A DNA stretch of 64,000 nucleotides, taken from Aeromicrobium yanjiei (GTDB lineage: Bacteria; Actinomycetota; Actinomycetes; Propionibacteriales; Nocardioidaceae). Positions 53,463-62,355 of this stretch are shown here, piece after piece. The position numbers and the translations under genes were made by a program. Every line of letters starts with the position of its first letter. Position 1 is the stretch's first letter. Under the pieces are notes generated by a model that saw only the letters and a program-made list of their open reading frames with translations, was not told the origin of the DNA and did no database searches. The DNA is taken from positions 1,860,001-1,924,000 of the forward strand of contig NZ_CP045737.1 in the NCBI RefSeq assembly GCF_009649075.1. Direction: 5' to 3'.

Positions 53463-54431
53463 CTACACGCCTGCGGCAGCGCGGGGGGCTCCGGGCTTGG
53501 CTTTGGCGGCCTTGCGGATGCGGATGACGCCGCGTCCTTCGAGTGCATCGCGCAGGCCGTCGCCGAACGTCGAGAACGACAAGATCGTGAGCACGATCAT
53601 GAGCGCGGGAGCGACCATGAACCACGGCGAGTCGTAGATGTTGTCGAACGCATCGCGGAGCATGGTTCCCCAGCTCGATTGCGGCGACTGGACGCCGAGT
53701 CCGAGGAAGCTGAGGCTCGCCTCTGCGATCACGATGATGCCGGCTGCGAAGGTCACCTGGACGAGCAGTGGCGAGCTCGCATTGGGGAGCACATGTCGCC
53801 ACATGATCCGCCACGGCGAGCAGCCCATGGCCCGTGCGGCCTCGATGTACGTCTCGGTCGAGACGGACTGCGCGGCGCCGCGTGCGAGGCGGAACTGCGG
53901 CGGAGCCAGCACGATGCCGATCGCGATCATTGCGTTGGTGAGGCCAGGTCCGAGGATGCCGACGATCGCGATGGCGAGGATCAGCGGGGGCAGGCTCAGG
54001 AGCGCATCAGACACGCGACTCAGCAGTGCATCGACCCAGCCGCCGACATAGCCCGCGAGCAGGCCCAGCGGAATACCGAGCAAAGAGGCAAGGGCCAGCG
54101 CCTGCAGGATCGCGATCAGCGTGACTCGCGCCGAGAACAGCAGCCGCGTGTACACGTCGCGGCCGTACATGTCGGTGCCGAGCCAGTGCTCGGAGCTGGG
54201 GCCCTGCAGCTGCTTCGACAGCGTCTGGGCGGCCGGGTCCTGCGTCGTGAGCAGCGGGGCGAGCGCAGCGACGATGATCAGCAGCAGCAGGAAGATGCCG
54301 GACACCATCGCGGCCCGGTTGCCGCGCAGCTGCCGAAGCGGCCTGCTCCTCTTGAGGGAGGACAGCAGGCTGCGCCTCGGGACGACACGCGACGCGGCGG
54401 TGCCGTGGGACTGAACCGGATTCTCACTCAT
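53463..54431 (-). CDS. ABC importer permease (DppC/OppC type)
   Basis: The 322-residue permease has a cytoplasmic N-terminus, about six membrane segments, LGTDMYGRDVYTRLL (a DppC hallmark) and an EAA loop (YIEAARAMGCSPWRIMWRHVLPN) that contacts the ATPases. GAGGAA precedes the ATG. It forms a heterodimer with the DppB-type protein at 54464. The C-terminal tail RKAAKAKPGAPRAAAGV is basic and probably disordered. Confidence 0.92.
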   Translation of the reverse strand: MSENPVQSHGTAASRVVPRRSLLSSLKRSRPLRQLRGNRAAMVSGIFLLLLIIVAALAPLLTTQDPAAQTLSKQLQGPSSEHWLGTDMYGRDVYTRLLFSARVTLIAILQALALASLLGIPLGLLAGYVGGWVDALLSRVSDALLSLPPLILAIAIVGILGPGLTNAMIAIGIVLAPPQFRLARGAAQSVSTETYIEAARAMGCSPWRIMWRHVLPNASSPLLVQVTFAAGIIVIAEASLSFLGLGVQSPQSSWGTMLRDAFDNIYDSPWFMVAPALMIVLTILSFSTFGDGLRDALEGRGVIRIRKAAKAKPGAPRAAAGV

Positions 54432-54463
54432 GATTTCCTCGATCTCGGGTCCCTGACACGAGG

Positions 54464-55411
54464 TCAGGACCGAACCTTCGGGTTGAAGTAGCCGTAGGAC
54501 AGGTCGACGATCACATTCGCGATCAGCACGACGATCGCGCTGATCAGTACGACGCCCAGGATCACGGGCATGTCGCGTTCATTGACCGAGCTCACCGCGA
54601 GGCTGCCGAATCCGGGGATCGCGAACACGAACTCGACCGTGACCGCGCCGGCCAACACGCGACTGACCTGCACGCCGAAGATCGTGACGATCGGGACGCC
54701 CGCATTCTTGAGGGCGTGCTTGCCGATGATCTTGGTGCGGGTCAGTCCCTTTGCCCGCAGGGTGCGGATGAAGTCGGTCTGCAAGATGTCGACCAGGGCA
54801 CCGCGGGTCTGACGGGCCAGCTCGGCCGTCGAGATGGCCGCGATCGCAAGTGCAGGCAGGATCAGGTGGCGCAGCCACTCGAAGACCCCGCCGTCTGCGA
54901 TCGGCATGTATCCCGTTGCCGGGAACCAGGCGAGGGAGATCCCGAACAGCAGGACCAGGACCAGGCCCACCACGAACGGGGGCAGGGCCATGCTCAACGA
55001 GGCAAAACCGCTGACGGCCCGGTCGACCCAGGAGTTGGCGCGAACCGCCGCGATGACCCCGAGCGGGATGCCGACGAGCAGCACGATGACGAGCGAGACC
55101 AGTGCCAGAGAACCGGTCACAGGCATCCGGTCGAGCAAGATGTTCACGACCGACTCCGAGCTGTACAGGGAGGTGCCGAGATCGCCTTGCAGGGCTGCCC
55201 CCAGCCACTCCAGGTACCTGACGATCAGTGGATCGTCGAGACCCAGGCGGGAGCGGGTCTCTGCGATCTGCTCGGCTGTCGCGCCTTCACCGGCGAGGGT
55301 CTGCGCCGCATCTCCGGGGGTGAGATCGATCAGCACGAAGACGAAGAAGCTGATGAAGAGCAAGAGCGGGATGGCCGACAACAGACGCCGGCCGGCGAGG
55401 GTCAGCATCAT
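54464..55411 (-). CDS. ABC importer permease (DppB/OppB type)
   Basis: The 315-residue permease has an N-terminal membrane helix, a long extracellular segment with GDAAQTLAGEGATAEQI, further helices and the EAA loop FIRTLRAKGLTRTKIIGKHALKN. It pairs with the DppC-type permease. It overlaps the upstream ATPase gene by 4 bases (ATGA), and the next gene is 32 bases away. Together with the two ATPases and the SBP it makes a complete importer. Confidence 0.92.
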   Translation of the reverse strand: MMLTLAGRRLLSAIPLLLFISFFVFVLIDLTPGDAAQTLAGEGATAEQIAETRSRLGLDDPLIVRYLEWLGAALQGDLGTSLYSSESVVNILLDRMPVTGSLALVSLVIVLLVGIPLGVIAAVRANSWVDRAVSGFASLSMALPPFVVGLVLVLLFGISLAWFPATGYMPIADGGVFEWLRHLILPALAIAAISTAELARQTRGALVDILQTDFIRTLRAKGLTRTKIIGKHALKNAGVPIVTIFGVQVSRVLAGAVTVEFVFAIPGFGSLAVSSVNERDMPVILGVVLISAIVVLIANVIVDLSYGYFNPKVRS

Positions 55412-56241
55412 GCCTCCTTGGCGGGTGAGACTGCCGACCGGCGCTGACGGCTCGGGCGGGGCGACGGGATGGCTGAGATCAGCTTTTGCGTGTAGGGGTG
55501 CTGCGGATCCGAGAACAGCTGCTCGGTCGGACCGGCCTCGACGACCTCGCCCATGTACATCACGACGACGTGGTGCGCGAGAAAGCGGACCAACGACAGA
55601 TCGTGCGAGATGAACAGGTATCCGAGACCGCGCTCCTGCTGAAGATCGACCAAGAGGTTGAGCACCTGCGCCTGGATCGAGACGTCCAGTGCCGCGACCG
55701 GCTCATCGCACACGATGAAGTCCGGCTCGGTCGTGAGGGCCCGCGCGATCGCGATCCGCTGCAGCTGACCGCCCGAGAACTCACGGGGATACCGGTCGAG
55801 TTGATCTGCGCGCATCCCCACCCGCTCGAGCAGCTCGAGCACGCGGGTGTCGCGCTCCTCACCTCGAAGCCCTTGATGGACGGTGAACGGCTCGCCGACG
55901 GCATCGCGGATGACCATCCGCGGGTCGAGCGAGCTGAAGGGATCTTGGAAGATCATCTGCGCGCGCTGGCGCAATGAGCGCAGATCCTTGTGGCCCAGCT
56001 CGAGGAGGTCCTGGCCGTCGAAGACCACCCGACCGCTGTCGGGCTCGATGAGCCGCAGCACGAGTCGACCGACGGTGGACTTGCCGGCACCCGTCTCTCC
56101 GACGATGCCGACGGTCTCGCCTCGCTGCAGGCTGAACGACACATTCTTGACCGCGTGCAGGGTCCTCGTGGGCCTGCCGAGCACGTTCCGCTTGGTCACA
56201 TACGACTTGTTGAGGTCCGAGACCTCCAGCAGTGTGCTCAT
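55408..56241 (-). CDS. ABC importer ATPase (DppF/OppF type)
   Basis: The 277-residue ATPase has Walker A GETGAGKST, the signature FSGGQLQRIAIARAL, Walker B DFIVCDEPVAALDVS and the QDPFSSLDPRM segment typical of OppF/DppF. It is shorter at the C-terminus than many family members and lacks the Cys-rich tail seen in its partner. It overlaps the DppB gene (ATGA) and touches the DppD gene (TGATG). Confidence 0.92.
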   Translation of the reverse strand: MSTLLEVSDLNKSYVTKRNVLGRPTRTLHAVKNVSFSLQRGETVGIVGETGAGKSTVGRLVLRLIEPDSGRVVFDGQDLLELGHKDLRSLRQRAQMIFQDPFSSLDPRMVIRDAVGEPFTVHQGLRGEERDTRVLELLERVGMRADQLDRYPREFSGGQLQRIAIARALTTEPDFIVCDEPVAALDVSIQAQVLNLLVDLQQERGLGYLFISHDLSLVRFLAHHVVVMYMGEVVEAGPTEQLFSDPQHPYTQKLISAIPSPRPSRQRRSAVSPAKEA

Positions 56242-57266
56242 CAGACGATTCCCTTCAGCTCGAGCTCGCCGGCGCGAACGCAGCGAACCGCATGGCCGGG
56301 CTGCACCATCGCCAGATCCACCGGGCCCTCATCGCATCGGCCAGGAACGGCATGTGCACACCTGGCGAAGAATCGACACGAGACCGGCCACTCCCTCGGC
56401 GCCGGCACCGCGCCCGGGATCGAGCGGAGCCGGCCACCGCGCGGCACCGATTCGGGGATCGCCGCGAGCAAGCCCTCGGTATACGGATGCTGCGGCGTCT
56501 CGAAGAGCTCGTACAGGCCGGTGGACTCGACCACCTGACCCGCGTACATGACGTTGACGTCATCGCACATCTCGGCGACGACGCCGAGATCGTGGGTGAT
56601 GAACAGGATCGAGACGTCGAAGTCGGCCTGCAGCTGATTCATCAGCGCGAGCATCTCCTTTTGCACCGTGACGTCGAGGGCCGTGGTCGGCTCGTCGGCG
56701 ATCAGGAGCTTGGGCTTGCAGGCCAGCGCGATGGCCAGCATGACCCGCTGACACATGCCACCGCTGAACTGGTGCGGATAGGCCTTGGCCCGGCTCTTGG
56801 CATCGGGGATGCCAACCTTCTCGAGCATCTCGACGGCCTGCGCGAAGGCATCCTTCCTCGACACGCCTTCGTGCCGGCGAATGACCTCGGCGATCTGATC
56901 GCCGACCGTGAAGGCGGGATCGAGGCTGCGGCGGGGCTCCTGGAAGACCATGGCCATCTCGGAGCCGCGCAGATGTGACAGCTCCCCCTCGGAGAGCCCC
57001 ACGAGCTCGCGGCCAAGAAGCTTCACCGAGCCGGTCAGCCGGGTGTTCTTGCCTGCGATCAGCCCCATGATGGCCAGCGACGTCACGGTCTTGCCCGATC
57101 CCGACTCTCCCACCAGACCGAGCGTCATACCTGCGCCGAGTGAGAGATTCACGTTGTCAACGACGCGAACCCACCCCTCCTCGGTGTGGAACTCGACTGA
57201 GAGGTCCTTGACGCTGAGAACGTTGCCCGTCGTCTGCACGGGTGTCTCTGCTGCAATGGCCGTCAT
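56241..57266 (-). CDS. ABC importer ATPase (DppD/OppD type)
   Basis: The 341-residue ATPase has Walker A GESGSGKTVT, the signature FSGGMCQRVMLAIAL and Walker B LLIADEPTTALDVT. The C-terminal extension has the spaced Cys cluster SCRFFARCAHAVPGRC, which in oligopeptide importers forms an iron-sulphur-type site. It is the first gene of the ten-gene leftward unit that runs to the MFS gene. The 126-base promoter region upstream carries a 5-6-5 inverted repeat. Confidence 0.92.
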   Translation of the reverse strand: MTAIAAETPVQTTGNVLSVKDLSVEFHTEEGWVRVVDNVNLSLGAGMTLGLVGESGSGKTVTSLAIMGLIAGKNTRLTGSVKLLGRELVGLSEGELSHLRGSEMAMVFQEPRRSLDPAFTVGDQIAEVIRRHEGVSRKDAFAQAVEMLEKVGIPDAKSRAKAYPHQFSGGMCQRVMLAIALACKPKLLIADEPTTALDVTVQKEMLALMNQLQADFDVSILFITHDLGVVAEMCDDVNVMYAGQVVESTGLYELFETPQHPYTEGLLAAIPESVPRGGRLRSIPGAVPAPREWPVSCRFFARCAHAVPGRCDEGPVDLAMVQPGHAVRCVRAGELELKGIV

Positions 57267-57343
57267 ATGTGCGCCACTCCTACGTGTCGTCTGCTTCTGT
57301 GATGCCCGTCACGGTTCCGTAGAAGAATAGCACCATACAGGGG

Positions 57344-57359
57344 AAAGATATACCTCTTT
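57344..57359. promoter_or_regulatory. Candidate operator AAAGA-TATACC-TCTTT
   Basis: A perfect 5-6-5 inverted repeat in the AT-rich 57267-57392 gap, upstream of the importer operon starting at 57266 and downstream of the ACAD ending at 57393. GATATA and neighbouring TATAC elements may supply a -10 box on the minus strand. Confidence 0.4.
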
Positions 57360-57392
57360 GTACTCTATTTTGGTGGGCGCGGGGACGCGTGC

Positions 57393-58580
57393 TCAGCGAG
57401 GCTCGCGCGGCAGACCGTACGACCGCTCCGCCACCACTGTGCGCAGCACCTCATTGGCACCACCGGCGATCGTGAGGGCGCGCGCGTACATGAACGCGTC
57501 CTGCCACCACCCGTTGGCCACTGCGTTCTCGTCGCCCTCGACCGCCAGGCCGTCGACGCCCTGCAGCGACACCCCGAGCTCGGCGGCGGCGTGGTTGACC
57601 TCGCTGTAGAAGATCTTCACGAGCGGCGCGTCGGCGGCATCCTCGGTGCCGTGGACCATCCGCGACTGGACGACCTTGCTCATCAGATCCGTCACGTGGA
57701 TGTCGGTGGCGACCTTGCCGATGCGCTGTCGCACGCCGCTGTCACGCAGCGCCGGCCGCCCGACGAAGGTCGCGTCCTGGGCGAAGTCGAGCAGATCGTC
57801 GAGCATCGCGAAGAGCTCGGCACCGCGTGCTGCGACCCCACTGCGCTCATGTCCGAGGCTCGAGTTCGCGACTCGCCACCCGTCGTTGACCTCGCCGATC
57901 ACGCGATCGGCAGGGATGCGGACCGAGTCGAGGAACACCTCGTTGAAGTCCGACGTCCCGGTGATCTCACGCAGCGGGCGAATGTCGACACCCGGCGTCC
58001 GCATGTCGATCGCGAACGCCGTGATGCCGCGATGCTTGCTCACCGTCGGGTCCGTGCGGGCGAGCAGGTAGCCGATGTCCGCATGTTGGCCGTTGGTCGT
58101 CCAGACCTTCTGCCCGTCGACGACGTACTCATCACCGTCGAGCCGCGCGCGCGTCTGCAGTCCGGCCAGATCACTGCCGGCGCCGGGCTCACTGAAGAGC
58201 TGGCACCACAGATCCTGACCTGAGCGGATCCTGGGCAGAAGATGCTGCTTCTGCGCATCCGTACCGAACTCGATGAGGGCATTGGCGCCGAGCGATCCTG
58301 CGCCGATCTGCTCCCACGCCCGCGCACGCGCAAGCTCCTCCGCCACGATGAACGCATGCTCCGGTACCGGGTCGGCCTGCCCACCGAACTCCTCGGGCCA
58401 CGACATGCCCAGGTAGCCGGCCTCGAACAGGGCCGCGATCCAGGCCCGGATGGCGGGCACCTGCTCGGCGTGGGGTGCGCGAACTCCAGCATGAGGTCGA
58501 CTCCCCGGCGCACTCTGGGCGACGAAGGTGCGAACCTCGTGCCGAAAAGCTTCCAGCTCGGGAGAGATGTCGAGCCGCAT
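57393..58580 (-). CDS. Acyl-CoA dehydrogenase (FadE large-subunit type, Glu replaced by Ala at the classic site)
   Basis: The 395-residue ACAD has LWCQLFSEPGAGSDLAGL and VDGQKVWTTNGQHADIGYLL, and the C-terminal ALTIAGGANEVLRTVV. Where short-chain ACADs have Glu in EGTSE, it has Ala (AGGANE), so the base must come from another position or from a partner subunit. The divergent gene at 58696 encodes a small-subunit-like ACAD, and the two could form a heterotetramer of the kind known for steroid side-chain FadE pairs. Co-regulation through the 58625-58646 repeat fits this. Confidence 0.9.
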   Translation of the reverse strand: MRLDISPELEAFRHEVRTFVAQSAPGSRPHAGVRAPHAEQVPAIRAWIAALFEAGYLGMSWPEEFGGQADPVPEHAFIVAEELARARAWEQIGAGSLGANALIEFGTDAQKQHLLPRIRSGQDLWCQLFSEPGAGSDLAGLQTRARLDGDEYVVDGQKVWTTNGQHADIGYLLARTDPTVSKHRGITAFAIDMRTPGVDIRPLREITGTSDFNEVFLDSVRIPADRVIGEVNDGWRVANSSLGHERSGVAARGAELFAMLDDLLDFAQDATFVGRPALRDSGVRQRIGKVATDIHVTDLMSKVVQSRMVHGTEDAADAPLVKIFYSEVNHAAAELGVSLQGVDGLAVEGDENAVANGWWQDAFMYARALTIAGGANEVLRTVVAERSYGLPREPR

Positions 58581-58624
58581 GATGAGCCTCCAAGGGTTGA
58601 ACGAACGAGCCTGTCGACTAAATA

Positions 58625-58646
58625 GTTATATCAGCGATATCATAAC
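58625..58646. promoter_or_regulatory. Candidate operator in the divergent ACAD promoter
   Basis: Outer arms GTTAT / ATAAC span 22 bases, with an inner perfect repeat ATATC-AGC-GATAT (58628-58640). It lies between ACAD genes starting at 58580 (minus) and 58696 (plus), so one bound repressor could control both subunits. Confidence 0.5.
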
Positions 58647-58695
58647 CCCATGCGTGACGATGAGACTCGGACGCCGACGGAAGGGTGACGACCAG

Positions 58696-59820
58696 ATGGA
58701 CTTCGAATTCAATGAGGAGCAGGCGACGCTGCGGGAGATTTCCCGGAGCGCACTGCTCACACACTCCTCCCCGGCCCACGTCCGGAGTTTGGCCGAAAGC
58801 GGCCACGATGTCGATGACAAGCTCTGGCGCCTAGGGACCGACCTGGGCTGGACCGGCCTGGCCATCGGCGAGGACTTCGGCGGATCCGGCCAGAGCCTGG
58901 TCGAGCTGTGCATCGTCGCAGAGGAGCTCGGCCGAGCATTGGCGGCGGGCCCGTTCATCACCTCGTCGCTGGTCGGGCTCGCCGTCGAGCGGTTCGGCTC
59001 GGACACGATCAAGGACGAGCTGCTCCCCCGCCTGGCCGACGGTTCATTCCGTGCGACCTGGGCGCTGGCCGAGCCCCGCGGCGCCTGGACTCCTGCCTCG
59101 GTCACGACCAACGCGATCGCCACTGACGGCGACTACATCCTGCACGGGCGCAAGACGGCAGTCCAGGACGCCGGTTCGAGCAACGGGATCTTGGTCAGCG
59201 CAGTCCTCGGCGGCGCGCCCGCCCTGTTCATGGTGGATCCGGCCTCGACGGGCGTGACCTTGCGCAAGCAGAAGACGCTGGATGAGTCGCGCTCGTTCTA
59301 CGAGATCGACTTCGACAACGTCCGGGTCGGCGGCGGCCGACGCCTCGAGGTCGACGCTTCGGCCGTGCAGTGGCTGTGCGATGCCGCGGCCGTCCTCACC
59401 AGTGCCGACTCCCTGGGGGCCGGACAGCGACTGATGGAGATGACCGTCGACTACGTCAAGGTCCGCGAGCAGTTCGACCGGGCGATCGGGAGCTTCCAGG
59501 CGGTCAAGCACAAGATCTCCGACATGGCCATCGGCGTCAAGGGCACCTTCGCCGCAACGTACTACGCCGCGATGTCCCTCGACCTCGGATCGCCCGACGC
59601 GTCCCGCGACGCAACCGTGGCGAAGTCATTCTCGTCCGATGCGATGAGCCGGCTCGCGGGCCAGGCCCTGCAGAGCCACGGCGGCATCGGTTTCACCTGG
59701 GAGCACGATCTGCACCTGTACCTGCGCCGCGTCAAGACTGACGAGACCCTGTACGGCGACACCCCTGCACACCAAGAACGGCTCGCGGCGCTGCTGATCG
59801 ACGACCGTCCCGCCACCTGA
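58696..59820 (+). CDS. Acyl-CoA dehydrogenase (FadE small-subunit type)
   Basis: The 374-residue ACAD has MDFEFNEEQATLRE at the start, FEAVKHK-like FQAVKHKISDMAIG and the C-terminal HGGIGFTWEHDLHLYLRRVK, the marks of the smaller subunits of alpha2beta2 ACADs. It lacks the EGTSE region of catalytic subunits. It resembles the proteins ending at 695 and at 61116. ATG 58696 is used. It diverges from a large-subunit-type gene, its probable partner, and ends before a strong hairpin. Confidence 0.88.
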   Translation: MDFEFNEEQATLREISRSALLTHSSPAHVRSLAESGHDVDDKLWRLGTDLGWTGLAIGEDFGGSGQSLVELCIVAEELGRALAAGPFITSSLVGLAVERFGSDTIKDELLPRLADGSFRATWALAEPRGAWTPASVTTNAIATDGDYILHGRKTAVQDAGSSNGILVSAVLGGAPALFMVDPASTGVTLRKQKTLDESRSFYEIDFDNVRVGGGRRLEVDASAVQWLCDAAAVLTSADSLGAGQRLMEMTVDYVKVREQFDRAIGSFQAVKHKISDMAIGVKGTFAATYYAAMSLDLGSPDASRDATVAKSFSSDAMSRLAGQALQSHGGIGFTWEHDLHLYLRRVKTDETLYGDTPAHQERLAALLIDDRPAT

Positions 59821-59867
59821 CGCACGCAAGGCGCGGCCGCCACGGTTCACGCCATGAGCAGGCAAAT

Positions 59868-59903
59868 GCGTCCGGGCGCGGCCAGTTGGCCGCGCCCGGA
59901 CGC
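59868..59903. terminator. Strong bidirectional hairpin terminator
   Basis: A perfect 16-bp stem (GCGTCCGGGCGCGGCC with its complement) and an AGTT loop lie between the convergent ACAD genes ending at 59820 and 59916. No T-tract is present. It should separate the two transcription units. Confidence 0.88.
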
Positions 59904-59915
59904 GTGAAGACGCCG

Positions 59916-61106
59916 CTACCGAGGCGGCATGCCGGGATCGTGCGGCAGCTTCAGGACCTGCTCGGCCACGGTGTTGCGCTGGATCTCGGAGGTTCCGGCG
60001 CCGATCGTCGACGCCCTCGTACGCAGGAAGCCGGTCAGCCAGCGCGCGCGCTGCACCGCGTGTGGCGAATCCTTGGTCAACAACCCAGCGGGGCCCAGCA
60101 GGCCGATCGCGAACTCGTGCAGATCCTGCTCGAAGGCCGTGATCAGCATGCGCGAAACCGATGACGCAGCCCCCGGCTCACCCTTCGTCAGGATGTCCGA
60201 GATGATCCGGGCGGCGTTGTAGCGCATGATCCGGACGCGGATCTCGAAGTCCGCGAGCTGGTCGCGGATGAGCGGCTCGGACGCGCGCCCACGTTCACGG
60301 GCCAGCGCGGTGAGCTCGTCGAGAACCCGGCGGTAGACCGCCGCCTGGTTCATCGCGCCCGCGGCACGCTCATGCCCCAGGCTCGTGCGCACCAGCGGCC
60401 AGCCCTCGTTCTCCTCGCCTATGCGGTGAGAGACCGGGACGTGCACATCGTCGAAGAAGACCTCGGCGAAGCCCGCACCCCCCGTGATGTCGCGCAGCGG
60501 ACGCACTTCGACACCCGGTGCGTGGGCATCGATCAGCAGGTACGTGATGCCCTTCTGACGAGACTCCTGCGTACCCGTGCGGACCAGCGTGAACAGGACA
60601 TCGGCATTGGTGGCCTGGGTGGTCCAGACCTTCTGGCCGTTGACCACGTATTCGTCGCCCTCGCGCCGTGCTGTCGTTCGTAGACTCGGCAGATCGGATC
60701 CGGCGCCCGGCTCGGAGTAGCCCTGGCACCAGATCTTGTCACCGCGCAGCATGGGCGCGAGGAACTCTTCCTTCTGCGCCTGGGTGCCGTACCTGATGAT
60801 GGTCGGGGCAGCGATTCCGAGCCCCGTGCCCATCGGCCCCGGAACCCGTGCGCGCGCGAGCTCTTCTTGGTAGATGACCTGATGCGCGAAGCTCAGCTCC
60901 ATCCCCCCGAACTCCTTCGGCCAGCTGGGACCTGAGAACCCCGCGTCGAACATCGTGGCGTTCCACGCCTTCTGATGTGCGAGCCGCTCCTTCGGATCAC
61001 GCGGCGGCTTCCCGGGATGATGATCGGTGAAGAAGGTGCGGAGTCGTGCGCGGAAGTCGTCGTCGCTCTCGATCTCGCTCGGAATGTTTGTCTGCTGCAC
61101 AGTCAT
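59916..61106 (-). CDS. Acyl-CoA dehydrogenase (FadE large-subunit type, Gly at the classic base site)
   Basis: The 396-residue ACAD has KIWCQGYSEPGAGSDLPSL, VVNGQKVWTTQATNADVLF and a C-terminal ASTIGAGTSEIQRN. The canonical Glu position is Gly here (GAGTSE), while at 42504 the same motif keeps Glu (EGGTSE). GAGGGG precedes the ATG. It starts nine bases after the small-subunit gene at 61116, which is its likely obligate partner. Confidence 0.9.
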   Translation of the reverse strand: MTVQQTNIPSEIESDDDFRARLRTFFTDHHPGKPPRDPKERLAHQKAWNATMFDAGFSGPSWPKEFGGMELSFAHQVIYQEELARARVPGPMGTGLGIAAPTIIRYGTQAQKEEFLAPMLRGDKIWCQGYSEPGAGSDLPSLRTTARREGDEYVVNGQKVWTTQATNADVLFTLVRTGTQESRQKGITYLLIDAHAPGVEVRPLRDITGGAGFAEVFFDDVHVPVSHRIGEENEGWPLVRTSLGHERAAGAMNQAAVYRRVLDELTALARERGRASEPLIRDQLADFEIRVRIMRYNAARIISDILTKGEPGAASSVSRMLITAFEQDLHEFAIGLLGPAGLLTKDSPHAVQRARWLTGFLRTRASTIGAGTSEIQRNTVAEQVLKLPHDPGMPPR

Positions 61107-61115
61107 GTCGTCCCC

Positions 61116-62228
61116 TCAGATCCCGACGAGATCGGCAAGACGCTCGCGATGTCTGGCAGGCGAGCCGAACAGCAGCTCCGACGACTTCGCGCGCTTGAGG
61201 TACAGATGCGCGTCGTGCTCCCACGTGAAGCCGATGCCTCCGTGGATCTGGATGTTCTCCTTCGCCGCGTGCGTGAACGCCGTCGAGCAGTACGCCTTGG
61301 CGAGGGCAGCTGCGATCGACGACTCGTGGTCACCCGCCGCGACCACAGAGCTGGCGTAGTACGACGCGGACTTGCCCGACTCGACTTCCAGGAGCATGTC
61401 TGCGCACTTGTGCTTGATGGCCTGGAAGGAGCCGATGGGACGCCCGAACTGCTCGCGGATCTTGGCGTAGTCGACTGCCATCTCGAGGCACTTCGCTGCA
61501 CCGCCGATCTGCTCGGCAGCGAATGCGGCCAGGATCAGATCCGTTGCCTTCACGAGCATCTCGGTGGCGTCCCCGCTGCCGATGCGGACGGCTGACACCC
61601 CGTCGAGCTCGACCCGGCCCAGATCTCGCGTGAGGTCGACGGAGTCGAGCTTGCTACGCGTGACACCGGCCGCAGCTCCGTCGACCGCGAAGAGACCGAG
61701 CTCGTCCCCCGCGCGCGCAACCACCAGCAGGAGGTCTGCTGTGGCGCCGTCGAGGACGTACATCTTGGTGCCCGTGAGCGACCACTCGTCGCCGGCCTGC
61801 GCGGCGGTCGTCTCGACGCTGTCGAGCTCCCACGAGCCCGACTCCTCGGCGATGGCCAGCGTCGCGGTGAGCGAACCGTCGGCGATGCCCGGCAGCCAGC
61901 GCTGCTTGGCGGCTTCGTCATCGCTCAGGGCCAACGTCTGGCCGGCGATCGCAACGGTCGAGAAGTACGGCGCCACCAGCAGCGTGCGGCCCATCTCCTC
62001 CAGCACGATTCCGAGCTCGACGGGACCGAATCCGGATCCGCCGTAGGCCTCCGGGATCGACAATCCCTGGAGTCCCAGCTGATCGGCCATCTGCGACCAG
62101 ATCTTGTCGTCGCGATTGTCGTCTGAGTCCATCAAGCGACGCACGTGCTCGCTGGAGGACTTCTCTTCGCAGAAACGGCGCACCAGTTGGCGCAGCTCCT
62201 CTTGCTCGGCGGTGAAGCTGAAGCTCAT
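61116..62228 (-). CDS. Acyl-CoA dehydrogenase (FadE small-subunit type)
   Basis: The 370-residue ACAD has MSFSFTAEQEELRQLVRRF at the start, FGRPIGSFQAIKHKCADM and HGGIGFTWEHDAHLYLKRAK near the end. It lacks the EGTSE catalytic segment, as expected for the non-catalytic or FAD-only subunit of an alpha2beta2 enzyme. It precedes the large-subunit gene by nine bases. A perfect 8-4-8 repeat lies about 100 bases upstream and probably controls the pair. Confidence 0.88.
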   Translation of the reverse strand: MSFSFTAEQEELRQLVRRFCEEKSSSEHVRRLMDSDDNRDDKIWSQMADQLGLQGLSIPEAYGGSGFGPVELGIVLEEMGRTLLVAPYFSTVAIAGQTLALSDDEAAKQRWLPGIADGSLTATLAIAEESGSWELDSVETTAAQAGDEWSLTGTKMYVLDGATADLLLVVARAGDELGLFAVDGAAAGVTRSKLDSVDLTRDLGRVELDGVSAVRIGSGDATEMLVKATDLILAAFAAEQIGGAAKCLEMAVDYAKIREQFGRPIGSFQAIKHKCADMLLEVESGKSASYYASSVVAAGDHESSIAAALAKAYCSTAFTHAAKENIQIHGGIGFTWEHDAHLYLKRAKSSELLFGSPARHRERLADLVGI

Positions 62229-62326
62229 GGCGGGCCTCTCTTGTCATCTCGACGTATGCGTCGAGAGTTTGCCCACTTCTCGGGCATTCTGTTGGTCGCC
62301 ACCTTACCGCAAAGGCTCTACCTATT

Positions 62327-62346
62327 ACAATCAGTAACCTGATTGT
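62327..62346. promoter_or_regulatory. Candidate operator ACAATCAG-TAAC-CTGATTGT
   Basis: A perfect 8-4-8 inverted repeat in the 127-base gap between the crotonase stop (62356) and the ACAD start (62228). The AT-rich site in a GC-rich background and its symmetry suit a TetR-type dimer. AATCAGTAAC inside it resembles 9385-9394 read leftward. Confidence 0.65.
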
Positions 62347-62355
62347 CGGCAGGCC

